From: Planctomycetota bacterium
GTDB taxonomy: Bacteria; Planctomycetota; UBA11346
Direction of reading: 5' to 3'
Length of the DNA stretch: 8,080 nucleotides
Assembly (NCBI GenBank): GCA_947470885.1
Contig: CANIXE010000088.1
Location: 1-8,080 of the forward strand
This document shows positions 6,424 to 8,080 of the stretch, piece after piece. The notes under the pieces are model-generated. The model was not told the DNA's origin. It ran no database searches and saw nothing but the letters and a program-made list of their open reading frames with translations. Position 1 is the stretch's first letter. Every line of letters begins with the position of its first letter. The position numbers and the translations under genes were made by a program.

Positions 6424-6989
6424 CAGAATTTCTTTTTGTCCGCAGGCTTCTTTTCGAGGGCAATGGTATCCCGGCCACCGGAGGCCGCCCGGATCAGACC
6501 GTCCACCGACAGCCAACCCGGACCCCGACCCACGAGCCAGGTGAGGAACAGGGCGAACACCATGGCGGTGATCCCGGTGAGGCCTTTTTCTGGGCGAAGC
6601 AGCGCATCCAACGTCCAGCCGGTGGTCTGCACCGTGTTGTTCGCGCCTTCGGTGACGGTGAAGCCAATCGCCCCCAGGAAATCCGCCCGGTCGGCGGTGA
6701 TCAGGGCCACCACCATCGTCCCCAGCAACGCCGTGGCGATCACCCGGGTGCCGCAACCCAGGATCAACAGCAGGCCGCCGACGAATTCCAGACCCCCCAC
6801 CAGACCGGCGTGGAATGCCGGCGCGGGAATCCCCAGACCGGTGAAGAATTCCACCGTACGGTCAAAGTGGTTCAGCTTACCCCAACCGGTGAGGGCGAAG
6901 GCTTGGCCGAGAAGGACCCGAGTGGCCAGGGTGGCGACCTGGGTGGCGAAGGCGCCGACCCCATCAATAACCGTGAGTGCGAAGGACAT
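6423..6989 (-). CDS. DoxX family membrane protein
   Basis: This is a small inner-membrane protein of 188 residues. Four hydrophobic helices are visible at about 17-36, 62-78, 82-98 and 137-155. The family pattern is clear: R24-x-L-L-G-x-A-F with GWGKLNHFD (35-43), FFTGLGIPAP (48-57) and LEFVGGLLLILGCGTR (67-82). The stretch between helices 3 and 4 (about 100-135) is longer than in minimal DoxX proteins and ends in an arginine-containing loop. The C-terminus is lysine-rich (EKKPADKKKF) and probably cytosolic. DoxX proteins have been linked to thiosulfate/quinone chemistry in archaea and to redox or membrane stress functions in bacteria, but nothing here shows which applies. The ATG at 6989 lies 5 nt after the upstream gene's stop, and the stop shares one base with the dusB start, so it sits inside a tight operon. 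No Shine-Dalgarno is seen. Confidence 0.9.
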   Translation of the reverse strand: MSFALTVIDGVGAFATQVATLATRVLLGQAFALTGWGKLNHFDRTVEFFTGLGIPAPAFHAGLVGGLEFVGGLLLILGCGTRVIATALLGTMVVALITADRADFLGAIGFTVTEGANNTVQTTGWTLDALLRPEKGLTGITAMVFALFLTWLVGRGPGWLSVDGLIRAASGGRDTIALEKKPADKKKF

Positions 6990-6994
6990 GGGAA

Positions 6995-7990
6995 TTACCG
7001 TTGGAAAATGGGCAGGTAGTTGTTGGGGATCTGGAGGATGATCAGGGCCATGGCGGTATTGTAGGCCGGCCCGGACTGGGCTTCACCCTTCAGCCATACG
7101 CCACTGGGTTCCTGGCGTTTGGCGATGGCCGGGGCGGCCACCGACCAATAGCGGTTCCAGTCCTCAGGGTCCGGGGAATGGAACATCGCTTGGGCGGTGT
7201 AGTACTGGCCGTACCAGAAATAATTCTCGCCGGCGGCGCCCCCCAGATGGGCAATGAAATTCTTGCGCAGGAAACGCAGGGCCGGCCCCAGGGTCTTGTC
7301 CCCCGCATCGGCGATGCCGCTGCCCATCAGGGCCATGCTGCCCGCCGCCGCCCGGGGGATGCCCTCCGGGCCGTTGGTGCCCCAGCCACCGCCGCCGGCG
7401 GCCTGGTAGCTGAAGCTGCCGTCGCCATTGGCGCACGAACGCACATAGGCCACCGCCCGGCCGATGGCCTCCTGGGTGGCCTGGCCGCCGACGCCCACGT
7501 TGTTGGCGGCGCGCAGGGCCATCACCTCGCAGATGGTGACGCTGATGTCCGCCTGGTCCGGGACGGGATCGTAGCGCCAACCGCCCTCGTGATTCTGGGA
7601 GCGGTGGATCAGATCCACCGCGGCCTCCAAGGCCCGACGCACCGGCTGGTCCGGAGCCATTCCCGCACATTCCGCGAGGTACAGCGTGGCGAAACCATGG
7701 GCGTACATCCGACCGGCATCGGCCTGGCCCAGGTACCCGGTCACCGGATCCTGGTGGGCAATCACCGCCTTCAGGCAGCGGGCGCTGGCTTCCCGGTACA
7801 GACCCCGGGTCGGCGTGTGACCACCGGACAGCAGGGCCATGCCGAACAGAGCGGTGGGGCCCATGGAATTGCCCCCGTCGCCGACGGTGCCGTCGGGGGC
7901 CTGGAGTTTCACCAAAGCGGCGAGCCCCCGGTCGATCTGCTCCTGCTCGACGGCGGGCAGGGGAATCGCCAGAACAAGGAGCAACGGCAA
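6995..7990 (-). CDS. Exported prenyltransferase/squalene-oxidase-repeat (alpha/alpha toroid) protein
   Basis: The protein has 331 residues from a TTG start. Residues 1-14 (MPLLLVLAIPLPAV) are hydrophobic and look like a signal peptide without a basic n-region. The rest shows the inner helices and glycine/aromatic turns of the squalene-cyclase/prenyltransferase toroid fold. The units are DGTVGDGGNSMGPTALFGMALL (34-54), SQNHEGGWRYDP (131-142) with ADISVTICEVMALRAANNVGV (147-167), and NGDGSFSY...GGWGTNG (188-207). YFWYGQYYTAQAMF (257-270) and a final SGVWL...YNTAMALIILQ (296-320) complete them. The cyclase DxDD catalytic motif is not seen, so a binding or structural role is more likely than terpene cyclisation. 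Secreted proteins of this type are frequent in Planctomycetota, generally without known function. The start is the weakest point: no ATG lies in frame, no Shine-Dalgarno precedes the TTG, and an out-of-frame ATG sits at 8025. It is the first gene of the four-gene run. Confidence 0.85.
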   Translation of the reverse strand: MPLLLVLAIPLPAVEQEQIDRGLAALVKLQAPDGTVGDGGNSMGPTALFGMALLSGGHTPTRGLYREASARCLKAVIAHQDPVTGYLGQADAGRMYAHGFATLYLAECAGMAPDQPVRRALEAAVDLIHRSQNHEGGWRYDPVPDQADISVTICEVMALRAANNVGVGGQATQEAIGRAVAYVRSCANGDGSFSYQAAGGGGWGTNGPEGIPRAAAGSMALMGSGIADAGDKTLGPALRFLRKNFIAHLGGAAGENYFWYGQYYTAQAMFHSPDPEDWNRYWSVAAPAIAKRQEPSGVWLKGEAQSGPAYNTAMALIILQIPNNYLPIFQR

Positions 7991-8080
7991 AAGGACAGAG
8001 GAAAAACAAAAGACTCCGTGGCCATCACTGGGAGCGCCGAGCGCCAGCTCGGCATTGGTTGTACCGTCAACCCCGACCGA
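7991..8080. other. 5' region of the four-gene run, with a REP-like repeat
   Basis: This 90-bp stretch lies upstream of the toroid gene and continues beyond the window. It carries the third REP-like copy. On the minus strand a T-rich tract (about 7989-8013) precedes the TTG start. The operon promoter should lie here or farther upstream, and I see no clear promoter elements. Confidence 0.45.
8027..8053 (+). repeat. REP-like palindrome, copy 3
   Basis: Identical over 27 bp to copy 1, in the same orientation. GGAG is at 8031-8034, and the stems are at 8036-8042 and 8047-8053 around a GCCA loop. If it belongs to an inverted pair spaced like copies 1 and 2, the partner would start near 8111, outside the window. 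It lies 37 bp upstream of the toroid gene's TTG. Confidence 0.8.

Noticed and set aside
5326..7041. 571-codon plus-strand open frame opposite dusB and the DoxX gene
   Set aside because: No recognisable motif and it spans two well-supported minus-strand genes; stop-free because of GC-biased codon positions.

Overview
The window is a GC-rich bacterial chromosome segment. Planctomycetota, or another PVC-superphylum lineage, is the best guess. Three things point there: a secreted squalene-cyclase-like (alpha/alpha toroid) protein, a DUF5060-like/GH5-like glycoside hydrolase region, and short palindromic repeats that read in one frame as 'WERRAPARL' and on the other strand as 'ELALGAPS', a repeat I associate from memory with PVC genomes. 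Shine-Dalgarno sequences are absent or weak before nearly every start. The phylum call is inference. Codon composition looks uniform, and I see no transposase, integrase, tRNA, rRNA or CRISPR array.

Layout. (1) 114-2792, minus strand: one uninterrupted 892-codon frame that reads as a GT4 glycosyltransferase, then a single hydrophobic segment, then a DUF5060-like/GH5-like glycoside hydrolase with a C-terminal beta domain. (2) 2869-3693, plus strand, divergent from it across 76 bp: uppP, undecaprenyl-diphosphate phosphatase. (3) 3694-3999: a 306-bp gene-free stretch holding a stem-loop, an inverted pair of 27-bp REP-like palindromes in REPIN layout, and an 8-bp tandem repeat. (4) 4000-4602, plus strand: tmk, thymidylate kinase. 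(5) 4604-7990, minus strand, convergent with tmk with 1 bp between them: a tightly packed four-gene run. In transcription order it is a squalene-cyclase-like exported protein, a DoxX-family membrane protein, a DusB-type tRNA-dihydrouridine synthase, and a 239-residue protein that aligns by eye with the AmmeMemoRadiSam-type radical SAM enzymes but has lost all the Fe-S cysteines. (6) 8027-8053: a third REP-like copy just upstream of that run.

How the genes may work together. uppP recycles the lipid carrier used for envelope polysaccharides. The divergent GT-GH protein could build and trim such a polysaccharide across the membrane, but only the head-to-head layout supports a link. The four-gene run overlaps or nearly abuts at each junction (5 nt, 1-nt overlap, 4-nt overlap), so it is very likely one transcript, although its members have no obvious common pathway. 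The main points for a second look are the GT-GH fusion, the cysteine-less radical SAM relative coupled to dusB, and the REPIN-like element.
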